Shown here: in pieces, positions 8,211 to 15,387 of the stretch
How the letters are laid out: each line of letters starts with the position of its first letter
Numbering within the stretch: the first letter of the stretch is position 1
Assembly (NCBI GenBank): GCA_937879875.1
Contig: CALFMN010000184.1
Location: 1 to 20,248, forward strand
DNA: 20,248 nucleotides
Direction: 5' to 3'
Source: an uncultured Chloroflexota bacterium
GTDB lineage: Bacteria > Chloroflexota > Dehalococcoidia > CAUJGQ01
The notes under the pieces: generated by a model
Database searches by the model: none
The model's input: only the letters and a program-made list of their open reading frames with translations
Told to the model about the DNA's origin: nothing
Program-made: the position numbers and the translations under genes

Positions 8211-9284
8211 ATGCCTACGTACGATGCGGTCACGCTTGAGGACTTCACGCGGCGCATCTTCCTCGCCGCCGGCGCGCCGGAGGACGGCGCCACGGCCGTG
8301 GCCGAGCACCTGATCGCCGCGAACCTGATGGGCCACGACTCGCACGGTGTGATCCGCATCCCCTGGTATGTGGGCGACATCAAGCGCGGTGTGCTGAATC
8401 CGAACGGCCAGCCGTGCATCGAACACGAAGCGCCGGCTTCGGCGCTGATCGACGGCGGCTGGAACTTCGGCCAGGTGGTGGCGAAGTTCGCCATGCAGAC
8501 GGCGATCGCCAAAGCCCGGCAGACGAGCATCGGCTGCGTCACGGCCTACAATTGCCACCACGTCGGCCGCGTCGGCGCCTATCCCACGCTGGCCGCGGCG
8601 GAAGGGCTGATCGGCATCGCGGCGGTGAACAACAGCGGCTCGGGTCAGCTAATGGCGCCCTACGGCGGCGTCGAGCGGCGCATGTCGCCCAACCCGATCT
8701 CGATCAGCTTCCCCACGGGCGGCACGCCCTATCTGCTGGACATGACGACGAGTGTGGTGGCCGGCGGCAAGCTGGACGTGGCGCGCAACGCGGGCAAAGA
8801 GCTGCCGGAGGGTTGGGTGGTGCGCCCCGACGGCCAGCCGATGCGCGACCCGAACGAGTTCCGCCAGGGCGGCGTGGGCAGCCCCGGCATCGGCGCGATC
8901 CTGCCGCTGGGCGGCGTAGTCGGCTGGAAGGGCTCGGGGCTCGCCTTCGCGATCGACGTGCTCTGCGGCGGCCTCTCGCCGGCGGGCATGAGCCGTGCCG
9001 GCGCCGATCGCTTCGGCAATGGCCTCTTCTGCATCGCGATCGACGTGGCCGCCTTCACACCCGTGGACGAGTTCCGCCGCCGCGTCGAAGACCTCGTAAC
9101 CTACTGCAAGTCGGCGCAAAAGCTGCCGGGCGTGGACGAGATCCTGGTCGCCGGCGAGCCGGAGGCGCGCTCCGCCGCCCGCCGCCGCGCCGAGGGCATT
9201 TCCCTGGACGACGCGACCTGGCAGCAGATCACGGACGCCGCCGCCAGCGTTGGCGTGGGCGCGCCGGCAGGCGTCGGCGGCTAG
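8211..9284 (+). CDS. Ldh/malate dehydrogenase type 2 family NAD(P)-dependent oxidoreductase
   Basis: A 357-residue cytoplasmic oxidoreductase of the LDH2/MDH2 family, which reduces or oxidises 2-oxo/2-hydroxy acids and related imines; members include sulfolactate, ureidoglycolate and diketogulonate dehydrogenases. The family start GHDSHGVIRIP is at residues 41-51, with the catalytic-type His45. Further family stretches are NCHHVGRVGAYP, NNSGSG and GWKGSGLAFAIDVLCGGLSPA. Length is normal for the family. The ATG at 8211 has GGAGGAG at 8197-8203, seven bases away. It follows the CoA-transferase by 80 bases on the same strand, so co-transcription is plausible. The exact substrate cannot be named from sequence. 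Confidence 0.93.
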   Translation: MPTYDAVTLEDFTRRIFLAAGAPEDGATAVAEHLIAANLMGHDSHGVIRIPWYVGDIKRGVLNPNGQPCIEHEAPASALIDGGWNFGQVVAKFAMQTAIAKARQTSIGCVTAYNCHHVGRVGAYPTLAAAEGLIGIAAVNNSGSGQLMAPYGGVERRMSPNPISISFPTGGTPYLLDMTTSVVAGGKLDVARNAGKELPEGWVVRPDGQPMRDPNEFRQGGVGSPGIGAILPLGGVVGWKGSGLAFAIDVLCGGLSPAGMSRAGADRFGNGLFCIAIDVAAFTPVDEFRRRVEDLVTYCKSAQKLPGVDEILVAGEPEARSAARRRAEGISLDDATWQQITDAAASVGVGAPAGVGG

Positions 9285-9320
9285 CATCTGCATCCACCAC
9301 AGACTGCCCTGGTCGGATCG

Positions 9321-9349
9321 TTGTCACCGCCAGATCAACCTGCTACAGT
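9321..9349 (+). promoter_or_regulatory. Sigma-70-type promoter of the toxin-antitoxin module
   Basis: TTGTCA (9321-9326, five of six consensus bases) and TACAGT (9344-9349, four of six) are separated by exactly 17 bases. An extended -10 TG is at 9341-9342. This is the best promoter match found in the window and sits 43 bases before the antitoxin ATG. Confidence 0.6.
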
Positions 9350-9390
9350 ACAACCAAGACGACACGCCGTACGAACCAGACAGGTACAAC
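9348..9390 (+). promoter_or_regulatory. Operator-like direct repeats overlapping the -10 and leader
   Basis: GTACAACCAAGAC (9348-9360) and GTACGAACCAGAC (9369-9381) agree at 10 of 13 positions and start 21 bases apart, two helical turns. A partial third copy, GTACAAC, is at 9384-9390. The repeats overlap the -10 and cover the leader. This placement suits autorepression by the AbrB-type antitoxin, which is inferred. Confidence 0.45.
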
Positions 9391-9391
9391 T

Positions 9392-9679
9392 ATGAATGAA
9401 CAGGAATACTGGAGCAGCATGAGCCCGAAGGGGCAGATCACGTTGCCCGCCGATATCCGCCGACGGCTCGGCTTGAAGCCCAGGGATATGGTCACAATCC
9501 GTCTCGATGCCGAGGGTGTGAGGGTGCGGCCAGCGCCGAATGCGTTTCTAGCGGCTCGTGGCGCCCTGCCGCCACTCTCGCCACCCCGAGACCTGAAGGA
9601 AATGACTGAAATCGCTGCTGACGAAGCGGCTGAAGCCGCCGCCCGCGAGGGTTTGCCGGACGGCGATGAGCATTCTTGA
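9392..9679 (+). CDS. AbrB/MazE-type (SpoVT-AbrB) antitoxin, VapB-like
   Basis: A 95-residue DNA-binding antitoxin. Residues about 5-47 are a SpoVT-AbrB swapped-hairpin domain with the hallmark SPKGQITLPADIRRRLGLKPRD. The acidic Ala/Glu-rich tail (about 65-95) is the likely toxin-binding part. Such antitoxins neutralise the partner toxin and repress their own promoter. The ATG at 9392 is chosen because a longer in-frame upstream extension runs through the dehydrogenase gene in the wrong frame, and the domain starts directly after this ATG. AGG at 9382-9384 is a weak ribosome binding site. The gene overlaps the toxin start by 14 bases, typical of coupled translation. Confidence 0.88.
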   Translation: MNEQEYWSSMSPKGQITLPADIRRRLGLKPRDMVTIRLDAEGVRVRPAPNAFLAARGALPPLSPPRDLKEMTEIAADEAAEAAAREGLPDGDEHS

Positions 9680-10076
9680 CACGAACATCACCGTCCGGCA
9701 TTTGACGCGCGACAATCCCGCACAGCAAGCCAGGGCTGATGCATACTTTCAGTCGCTTGCGGCTGGCGCCGTTATGGCGCGGCTGATCGAGGGCGTACTG
9801 GTCGAACTTGTGCAGGTGCTGGAGTCAAGACGACTCTACAACACACCGCGGCCGACCATCCAAACGTGGCTGACGAACCTCATCCATATGCGCGGTGTGC
9901 ATGCACTTAATCCGCAGATCTATCTCCGTGCCCTGGATCTATATGTTGCCCACGCACGCCTCAGCTTCGTGGATTGTCTTTGCGCCGCGTATGCCGAGCG
10001 AGAGCCTGATCTGACGGTCGTGACGTTCGACAAGGATTTCGACCGCGTTCCGACCATCACACGTCAGGAGCCATGA
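9666..10076 (+). CDS. PIN-domain ribonuclease toxin, VapC-like
   Basis: A 136-residue PIN-domain protein, in this context the toxin of a type II toxin-antitoxin pair that cleaves RNA. The acidic metal-binding residues are visible: Asp5 (ILDTN), Glu47 (LVELVQVL), Asp103 (LSFVDCLCAAYAE), and Asp122/124/126 in VVTFDKDFDRV. Length matches VapC proteins. It starts inside the antitoxin gene, a 14-base overlap. Its base composition is lower in GC than its neighbours (105 of 180 bases are G+C in 9841-10020, against 40 of 60 in a dehydrogenase sample), which hints at horizontal acquisition. The gene converges on the hydratase gene; the stops are only six bases apart. Confidence 0.9.
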   Translation: MSILDTNITVRHLTRDNPAQQARADAYFQSLAAGAVMARLIEGVLVELVQVLESRRLYNTPRPTIQTWLTNLIHMRGVHALNPQIYLRALDLYVAHARLSFVDCLCAAYAEREPDLTVVTFDKDFDRVPTITRQEP

Positions 10077-10082
10077 GCTGCG

Positions 10083-10883
10083 CTACGTCCCGGTGAAGAC
10101 GGGCTTGCGCTTTTCGCGGAAGGAGTCGCGCGCTTCGCGCGCGTCGTTCTCGGCGCGGCGGCCGTAGGAGATCGCCGTGACCTCGTAGCGTAGCTGGTCT
10201 TCGAGGCGGTTATCCATGCTCGATTGCAGCACACGCTTGCTCATCTGCATCGCCAGCGGTGGCCAGACGGCGATCTGCGCCGCCAGCGCCTGCGCCTCGT
10301 CCAGCAACCGCTCCGCCGGCACGAGCCGGTCCAGCAGGCCGATGCGGTACGCCTCTTCGCCGTCCACGGCGCGGCTCGAATAGACCAGGTCGCAGGCGCG
10401 GCTGTAGCCGACGATGCGCGGCAGGAAGTAGCTGAGGCCGGAGTCCGGGCTGAGGCTGCGCTCGATGAAGACGACTTTGAAGCGCGACGCCGCCGAGCCG
10501 ACCCGGACATCGCAGGCCAGCGCGATCGACATGCCCGCGCCCGCGGCCACGCCGTTCACCGCCGCGATCGTCGGCTTATCCAGCCGGTAGACCGCCGTGG
10601 CGAGGGCGCCGACCCAGCCGTACTCGTCCAGCCGCTCGCGGCGCTGCGGCTGCGGCTGTTCCTGCGTCGGTGGCCCGCCCATCAGGTCGGCGCCGGCGCA
10701 GAAGCCGCGGCCCGCGCCCGTCCAGATAATTGCGCGTACGTCGTCATCGTCGCGCAGCGCCGCGGTGACGCGCTGAATATCGTCCTGCAGGCCACGCGAA
10801 AGCGCGTTCAGCCGGTCGGGCCGGTTCAAGGTGATGGTGGCGACGTGCTCCTGCACGTCGAGGGTCAGGTTCTCGTAGCTCAC
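10083..10883 (-). CDS. Enoyl-CoA hydratase/isomerase (crotonase) family protein
   Basis: A 266-residue crotonase-fold enzyme acting on an acyl-CoA thioester. The oxyanion-hole segments are GRGFCAGADL (residues 58-67) and AAVNGVAAGAGMSIALACD (108-125). By hand alignment with mitochondrial-type hydratase, both catalytic glutamates are replaced (Ser119 and Phe139), while PDSG has Asp147. That pattern resembles PaaG-like isomerases more than true hydratases, so isomerase is the likelier function. The start is a GTG at 10883 with GGGAG seven bases upstream. A longer in-frame ATG extension to 10997 is rejected because the family N-terminus (SYENLTLDVQEHVATITLNRP) begins here. It is divergent from the transporter gene, sharing a 203-base intergenic region. 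Confidence 0.92.
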   Translation of the reverse strand: MSYENLTLDVQEHVATITLNRPDRLNALSRGLQDDIQRVTAALRDDDDVRAIIWTGAGRGFCAGADLMGGPPTQEQPQPQRRERLDEYGWVGALATAVYRLDKPTIAAVNGVAAGAGMSIALACDVRVGSAASRFKVVFIERSLSPDSGLSYFLPRIVGYSRACDLVYSSRAVDGEEAYRIGLLDRLVPAERLLDEAQALAAQIAVWPPLAMQMSKRVLQSSMDNRLEDQLRYEVTAISYGRRAENDAREARDSFREKRKPVFTGT

Positions 10884-11086
10884 AGCCTGCCTCCCGCGGT
10901 TCTTCTCCGGGGCCAAGCGTAGCAGGCCGGCGCGCAAGACGGCAGCCGCCAGCTTGTGGTCAATGAAGTTTGGCGCGAATTGGTGCGCACACACCACGCG
11001 CGCATGGTGCGACCGTCCCTGCTGTCCTCAGCGCCCTTCAGCGATGCTCTGCTCAGACGAACCGATCAAGCGTGGAGGGCAGGCCG
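10884..11086. other. Divergent intergenic region
   Basis: The 203 bases between the GTG of the hydratase/isomerase gene and the ATG of the transporter must hold both promoters. I see no convincing -35/-10 pair and no strong palindrome. GGAGGG at 11073-11078 is the transporter's ribosome binding site. Confidence 0.5.
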
Positions 11087-12523
11087 ATGCGGCGACGGCA
11101 AACCTGGACCTATCTGGCGTGCAGCTTCGGCATGGGCGTGTTCAGCGCCTTCAACAACTACACGCTCACGCTCTGGCTATCGACCTTCACCTCCTCCTAT
11201 CTGTTGCTCGGGCTGCTGGGCAACACGCGCTCGTTCGAGGGCACGCTCGTCAGCCCCGTCGTCGGCGCCTGGTCCGATCATCTCTGGCTCGGCCGGCTGG
11301 GACGGCGGCGGCCGTTCATCCTCGCCGGCGGCCTGGTTTCGGCGCTGCTGCTGGCGCTGACGCCGGCCGTGGCGGCGTGGCGGCCGCCGGCGCTGCTCGG
11401 CTTTCTTGCGGCGGGCAAGCCCGGCCTTGTGCCGGCCGTGATCGCCATCTTCCTGTTTACGCTCAGCTTCAACGCCATGGGCGACATCCACGAGGCGCTG
11501 ATGGTGGACAAGACCAGCACGGGCGAGCGCAACCGCCTCTCGGCGCTGCGCGTCGTGGTCGGCATGGCGGGCCAGGTGCTGGTACTCGTCTTCGGCTTTC
11601 TGTTCTGGAAGAACGCCGTGCCCGCCTGGGCCTTCGCCTTCACCGGCCTCGTGATCGCCGCCGGCACGCTCTGGACCGTGCTCGGCGTGCCCGAGGCCCC
11701 CTCCCTGGCCCTCCCCCATAGCGATGGGAGAGGGGGATCAAAGGGACGGGTAGGAACCAACTCCAGACAGATCGCCTCGCGGAGGGATGACAAGCTTGTG
11801 GCTCAACCAAAGCGGAAAGAATCCCTCCCCCAACGCGTTGGGGGAGGGGCAGGGGTGGGGGCCGCCCTGCGCTTCTTCCGCCAGTACCGCGGCGCGGCGA
11901 TCTTCTGCGCGGTGGCTTTCGCCTACTGGACCGGCGTGAACGCGGTGCTGCCGCTGATCTCGATCTATACAAAGGACATCCTGCACGCGAGCACGGGCGA
12001 GGCGCAGCTTTTGCCCGCGCTGCTGCTGCTGAGCACGACGCTGCTGGCGCTGCCGATGGCGAGGCTGGGCGACCGGCTGGGCAAGCGCCGCGTGATGGCC
12101 GGCGGCTACGCGATCGTGATCGTGGCCGGGCTTTTGGTGCTGGTGATTACGACGAAGCAGCAGGGCGCGGCGGTGTTTCTGCTGGCGGGCGTCGGCAACG
12201 CGGCCAGCCAGGTGCTGACCGTGCCATTGCTGGCCGATCTGGTGCCGCGCCGCGCGATCGGCCGCGCCACGGGTATGCTGGCGGCGAGCGGCTCGGTCGC
12301 GGCGCCGCTGGCGAGCCTGGCAGGCGGCCACCTGGCAGACGTGTTCGGCCCTCGCGCCATCTTCGCGCTGATGGCCGTCTGCGTCGCCTGCGCCATCGCC
12401 CTTTTGGCCTGCGTGCCGGCGGGGCAGCCGGCCCTCACCCCTGTCCCCTCTCCCAATCCTGGGAGAGGGGAACTCAGCCCGGGTGTTCGGGGGCTGAAGA
12501 CCAATGCAGCCATGGATCGGTAG
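11087..12523 (+). CDS. MFS transporter, SLC45/GPH-like, with repeat-derived central loop and C-terminus
   Basis: A 478-residue inner-membrane transporter of the major facilitator superfamily. The first half has hydrophobic segments and the loop motif GAWSDHLWLGRLGRRRPFI (residues 60-78), typical of SLC45/GPH-like sugar transporters. The second half resumes with ALRFFRQYRGAAIFCAVAFAYW and a second loop GDRLGKRRVMAGG. About 55 residues between the halves (204-258) and the last ~30 residues (449-478) are encoded by palindromic repeat elements. Without them the protein would be about 393 residues, a normal MFS length. The ATG at 11087 has GGAGGG eight bases upstream; the longer in-frame extension to 10970 lacks support. 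The substrate is unknown. The next gene starts 115 bases downstream, also within reach of the second element. Confidence 0.9.
   Translation: MRRRQTWTYLACSFGMGVFSAFNNYTLTLWLSTFTSSYLLLGLLGNTRSFEGTLVSPVVGAWSDHLWLGRLGRRRPFILAGGLVSALLLALTPAVAAWRPPALLGFLAAGKPGLVPAVIAIFLFTLSFNAMGDIHEALMVDKTSTGERNRLSALRVVVGMAGQVLVLVFGFLFWKNAVPAWAFAFTGLVIAAGTLWTVLGVPEAPSLALPHSDGRGGSKGRVGTNSRQIASRRDDKLVAQPKRKESLPQRVGGGAGVGAALRFFRQYRGAAIFCAVAFAYWTGVNAVLPLISIYTKDILHASTGEAQLLPALLLLSTTLLALPMARLGDRLGKRRVMAGGYAIVIVAGLLVLVITTKQQGAAVFLLAGVGNAASQVLTVPLLADLVPRRAIGRATGMLAASGSVAAPLASLAGGHLADVFGPRAIFALMAVCVACAIALLACVPAGQPALTPVPSPNPGRGELSPGVRGLKTNAAMDR
11697..11861. repeat. MITE-like element 1 with palindromic inverted ends, in-frame in the MFS gene
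   Basis: About 165 bases (55 codons). The left end has a near-perfect hairpin (CCCTCCCCCAT at 11709-11719, loop AGCG, ATGGGAGAGGG at 11724-11734, one mismatch). The right end is a perfect 26-base palindrome (11823-11848; half-site CCCTCCCCCAACG). The two ends, each about 40 bases with an outer CCCCC, are imperfect inverted repeats of each other. No transposase is encoded. Exact borders are estimates. Confidence 0.65.
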
Positions 12524-12632
12524 GCGCGAGCAACGGTGCCTGGTTAGCCCGATGCCGATCGGAACGCTTCAAACAGGATCGCCCCTCCCTCTCCCAGGAT
12601 TGGGAGAGGGAGGGGAAGGGGGAGAGTGAGGG
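12432..12632. repeat. MITE-like element 2 spanning the MFS 3' end and the intergenic region
   Basis: About 201 bases with inverted ends that both begin CCCTCAC. The left end carries an 11-bp perfect stem (CCCCTCTCCCA 12445-12455 with 12460-12470, loop ATCC). The right end carries a 15-bp perfect stem (12582-12596 with 12601-12615, loop GGAT). The ends share the CCTCTCCCAATCCTGGGAG-type core on opposite strands. A further hairpin (TCAGCCC 12474-12480, GGGCTGA 12491-12497) lies inside. The element encodes the last ~30 transporter codons and its stop, and ends at GAGGG (12628-12632), six bases before the next ATG. Confidence 0.7.
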
Positions 12633-12638
12633 CCGACG

Positions 12639-15263
12639 ATGTACACCCACCTCTACCATCTCGTGCGCGAGCGGGCGCAGAAACACCCGCGAGCCATCGC
12701 CCTGGGCGGGCAGAGCGGCGTCGCCTGGAAGACGCTCGACAGCCGCGCGCTATTGCGCCAGGTCGATGCACTGGCGTTGGAGCTGGCCGTTTCCGGTGTG
12801 CGCGAGCACGACCGGGTGGTGCTGTGGGCGCCGAACGCGCCGCGCAGCGTCGTCTATCTGTTCGCGATCTGGAAGCTGGGCGCGATCGTCGTACCCTTCG
12901 ACCGCGAGATGAATGCCGCGGCCGGACGCAAGATCCTCGCCTCCGTCGAGCCGCGCGCGATCATCAACGGCTACGGCGAGCAGCCGGCCTGGGCGGCCGA
13001 GGGCGGCACGAGCGACTGGTGGGAGCCGGGCACGCGCGGCGGCGCGGCACAGCCGGCGGGCGAGTGGAGGCGGCCCGCCTCCCAGGGCGGCTGGAGCCGC
13101 CCTCCAGAGGAACTGGCGGCGATCTTCTTCACCTCCGGCACCACCGGCAACCCCAAGGGCTGCATGATCACGCACGCCAACCTCGGCTCGCAGGTCGAGG
13201 CGCTGCACGAAACGATCCCGCTCGGTCCCGGCTGCCGCCTGGGCAGCATCCTGCCGCTTTCGCACCTGTTCGAGTTGACCGTGGGCTTGCTCTATCCGCT
13301 GTCGTGTGGCGCGGCGATTCACTACATCCCCAGCCGGCGCGGGCCGGACGTGGTGCGCGTGCTGAAAGAGCAGCGCGTAACTCACATGATCGCTGTGCCG
13401 CAGCTTTTGACCACGATGGGCGAGGCGCTGGAACAGCAGCTTGCGCAGCGGCTGCCCAGCCCGGCGCGGCGGGCGCTGTTCGCCACGGCGGCGCGGCTGC
13501 CGCTGGCGGCGCGGCGAAGGCTGTTCTTCTTCGTGCACCGGCGCATCGGTGGGCAACTGCGCATGATGGCGGCCGGCGGCGCGGCGCTTTCGATCGAGAC
13601 GCAGGCGTTATGGGAGCGGTTGGGCGTGCGCGTGGTGCAGGGCTACGGCACCAGCGAGTGCTCGCCGGTCGTCGCCTGCGGCGCGGGCGACGGCTCGACG
13701 CCGCCGGGCAGCGTGGGCCAGCCGCTCAACGACGTGCAGGTGCGGCTGGGCGAGGACGGAGAGCTGTTCGTCAAGGGGCCGAACGTGATGCTCGGCTACT
13801 GGCGCGACCCGGAGCGCACGGACGAGGTGCTGTTCGACGGCTGGTACGCCACCGGCGACCTTGCCAGCATCGACGCGCGCGGCAACATCCGGCTCTCCGG
13901 CCGGGCGAAGGACCTGATCGTGCTGCCCAGCGGCATGAACGTCTGGCCGCAGGATGTGGAGGACGCGCTGCAGGCGACCGGCATGGCGAAGGATGCGGCC
14001 GTTGTCGCGGCGCCGCGAGCGGCGGGCGGCGCCTCGCTGCACGCCTATCTGCTGCCCGCAAATCCGCGCGAGCGCGAGCGGGAGCCGATGCCCATCGTGG
14101 CGCGGGCGAACGCCGCGCTGGCGCCGCATCAGCGCGTGGCCACGGCGAGCTGGTGGCTGGAGGCCGACTTTCCGCGCACCTCGACGCTGAAGGTGAAGCG
14201 CAACCAATTGCCGCTGCCGGAAGCGCTGCCCGAGGCAGACGCGGCGCCGGCCGTGAGCGCCGTGCTGGCTGAAGACGCGGCGGCGCGGGCGATCGCCGGC
14301 ATCGCGCGCGTGCCCGGCGTGCGCGACGAGCAGACGCTGGGCGAGCTGGGGCTGGACAGCCTCAGCATCGTCGAGCTGTCGCTGAGCCTGGAGGAGAAGA
14401 CGGGCAAGTGCGTGCCCGACGACGCGCTCAGTCTCGAGATGAGCGTGGCGCAGGTGCGCGAGTACCTGCAAGGCGCGCCTGCGACCTCAAGCGACGGCCG
14501 CGCGGCCGAGACGGTGGCGGCGAAGCAGCCGCTCTGGCCGTATACGTGGGGCCGCGTCTTCCGCAAGCTGAGCCTGCCCTTCGACCTGCTGTACCGGGCG
14601 AGCGTGACCGAGACGGCGGTGTTGGGCGCGGAGAACCTGCGAAAACTGCCGAAGGGCGCCGTCTTCGCCGGCACGCACCACAGCTTCACCGACCTGCCGC
14701 TGCTGCGCGCTGGGCTGCGTAAGACGCCGGCGCGGCGGCTGGCGGGCCGGCTGGTGGTGGCAACGGGCGCGGGTGCGTTTCAGAGCGCGGGGCCGCTGGC
14801 GCGTTTCGGTGTGCTCGCCTTCGGCCTGTATCCACTGCGCCAGCGCGGCGAGCAGGAGGAGAGCATGCGCGGGTTGGCAAAGCTGGCGCGCAAAGGCAAC
14901 GCGGTGCTGATCTTCCCGCAGGGCACGCATGTGGACCCGGCGCGCGAGCGCGCCGGCGACCCGAAGGTCAATTTCCGCAACGGCGCGGCGCACCTGGCCG
15001 CGGCGTTGGAGGCGCCGGTCGTGCCCTTCGGCCTGGCGGGCACGGAGCGCATCCTGCCGCCGAACGCCGACGAGTTCACAGGCCGCAAGATCGCCGGCAT
15101 TCCCGTTTCGATCCACCGCGGCCCGCTGGCGATCGCCTTCGGCGCCCCGCTGCGCCCTGTGCATGGCGAAGCGCCCGCCGCGTTCACCGCCCGCCTGCAA
15201 GCCGCCAGCTTCGCCCTCGCCCGCCAGGCCGAGGCGGCGCTGGATGGAGGCAGTGGGCAGTAG
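12639..15263 (+). CDS. Fused acyl-activating enzyme (AMP-dependent synthetase) / acyl carrier / PlsC-type acyltransferase
   Basis: An 874-residue three-domain protein that probably activates a fatty acid, loads it on its own carrier domain and transfers it to a glycerol-type acceptor. The ANL adenylation domain (about 1-525) has TSGTTGNPKG (165-174), GYGTSEC (335-341), YATGD (403-407), GRAKDLIVLPSGMN and a C-terminal Lys518. The carrier domain (about 545-625) has the phosphopantetheine Ser574 in LGLDSLS. The PlsC domain (about 650-860) has the HX4D motif His680...Asp685 (THHSFTD). Motif III reads FPQGTH (759-764) where FPEGTR is usual. The bacterial Aas protein joins the same activities in the opposite order. 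The ribosome binding site GAGGG (12628-12632) lies in the end of a repeat element. A pair of palindromes at 13066-13103 encodes a loop before the P-loop-like motif. Confidence 0.93.
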   Translation: MYTHLYHLVRERAQKHPRAIALGGQSGVAWKTLDSRALLRQVDALALELAVSGVREHDRVVLWAPNAPRSVVYLFAIWKLGAIVVPFDREMNAAAGRKILASVEPRAIINGYGEQPAWAAEGGTSDWWEPGTRGGAAQPAGEWRRPASQGGWSRPPEELAAIFFTSGTTGNPKGCMITHANLGSQVEALHETIPLGPGCRLGSILPLSHLFELTVGLLYPLSCGAAIHYIPSRRGPDVVRVLKEQRVTHMIAVPQLLTTMGEALEQQLAQRLPSPARRALFATAARLPLAARRRLFFFVHRRIGGQLRMMAAGGAALSIETQALWERLGVRVVQGYGTSECSPVVACGAGDGSTPPGSVGQPLNDVQVRLGEDGELFVKGPNVMLGYWRDPERTDEVLFDGWYATGDLASIDARGNIRLSGRAKDLIVLPSGMNVWPQDVEDALQATGMAKDAAVVAAPRAAGGASLHAYLLPANPREREREPMPIVARANAALAPHQRVATASWWLEADFPRTSTLKVKRNQLPLPEALPEADAAPAVSAVLAEDAAARAIAGIARVPGVRDEQTLGELGLDSLSIVELSLSLEEKTGKCVPDDALSLEMSVAQVREYLQGAPATSSDGRAAETVAAKQPLWPYTWGRVFRKLSLPFDLLYRASVTETAVLGAENLRKLPKGAVFAGTHHSFTDLPLLRAGLRKTPARRLAGRLVVATGAGAFQSAGPLARFGVLAFGLYPLRQRGEQEESMRGLAKLARKGNAVLIFPQGTHVDPARERAGDPKVNFRNGAAHLAAALEAPVVPFGLAGTERILPPNADEFTGRKIAGIPVSIHRGPLAIAFGAPLRPVHGEAPAAFTARLQAASFALARQAEAALDGGSGQ
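13066..13103 (+). repeat. Two adjacent perfect palindromes inside the acyl-activating domain
   Basis: GGAGGCGG-C-CCGCCTCC (13066-13082) is followed one base later by AGGGCGGCT-GG-AGCCGCCCT (13084-13103), arms of eight and nine bases without mismatch. The pair encodes a Trp/Arg/Gly/Pro-rich segment (residues about 143-155) between the end of the first subdomain and the TSGTTGNPKG motif, in a variable loop. Confidence 0.7.
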
Positions 15264-15387
15264 CTACGGACTGGTCGGAGCGCACTCCATCACACCCGGC
15301 CGCTGCACCACTACCGGCCGAGAGCAGAGCGACGCCTTGCGAGCCCGCCATCATGCCCGCACGACATCAAAGCGGCTCGACTTGCCT

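Noticed and set aside
8414..9391. A longer N-terminal extension of the antitoxin
   Set aside because: It would read through the dehydrogenase gene in the wrong frame; the AbrB domain begins right after the ATG at 9392 and a promoter lies at 9321-9349.
11697..12632. The two palindrome-ended elements as the ends of a single composite transposon carrying the second half of the transporter
   Set aside because: Each element has its own pair of inverted ends, and the sequence between them is the ordinary continuation of the MFS protein.
12626..14272. A 548-codon open frame overlapping the acyl-activating gene in another frame
   Set aside because: Its translation is Arg/Ala/Gly-rich without motifs, while the overlapping frame has complete adenylation motifs.
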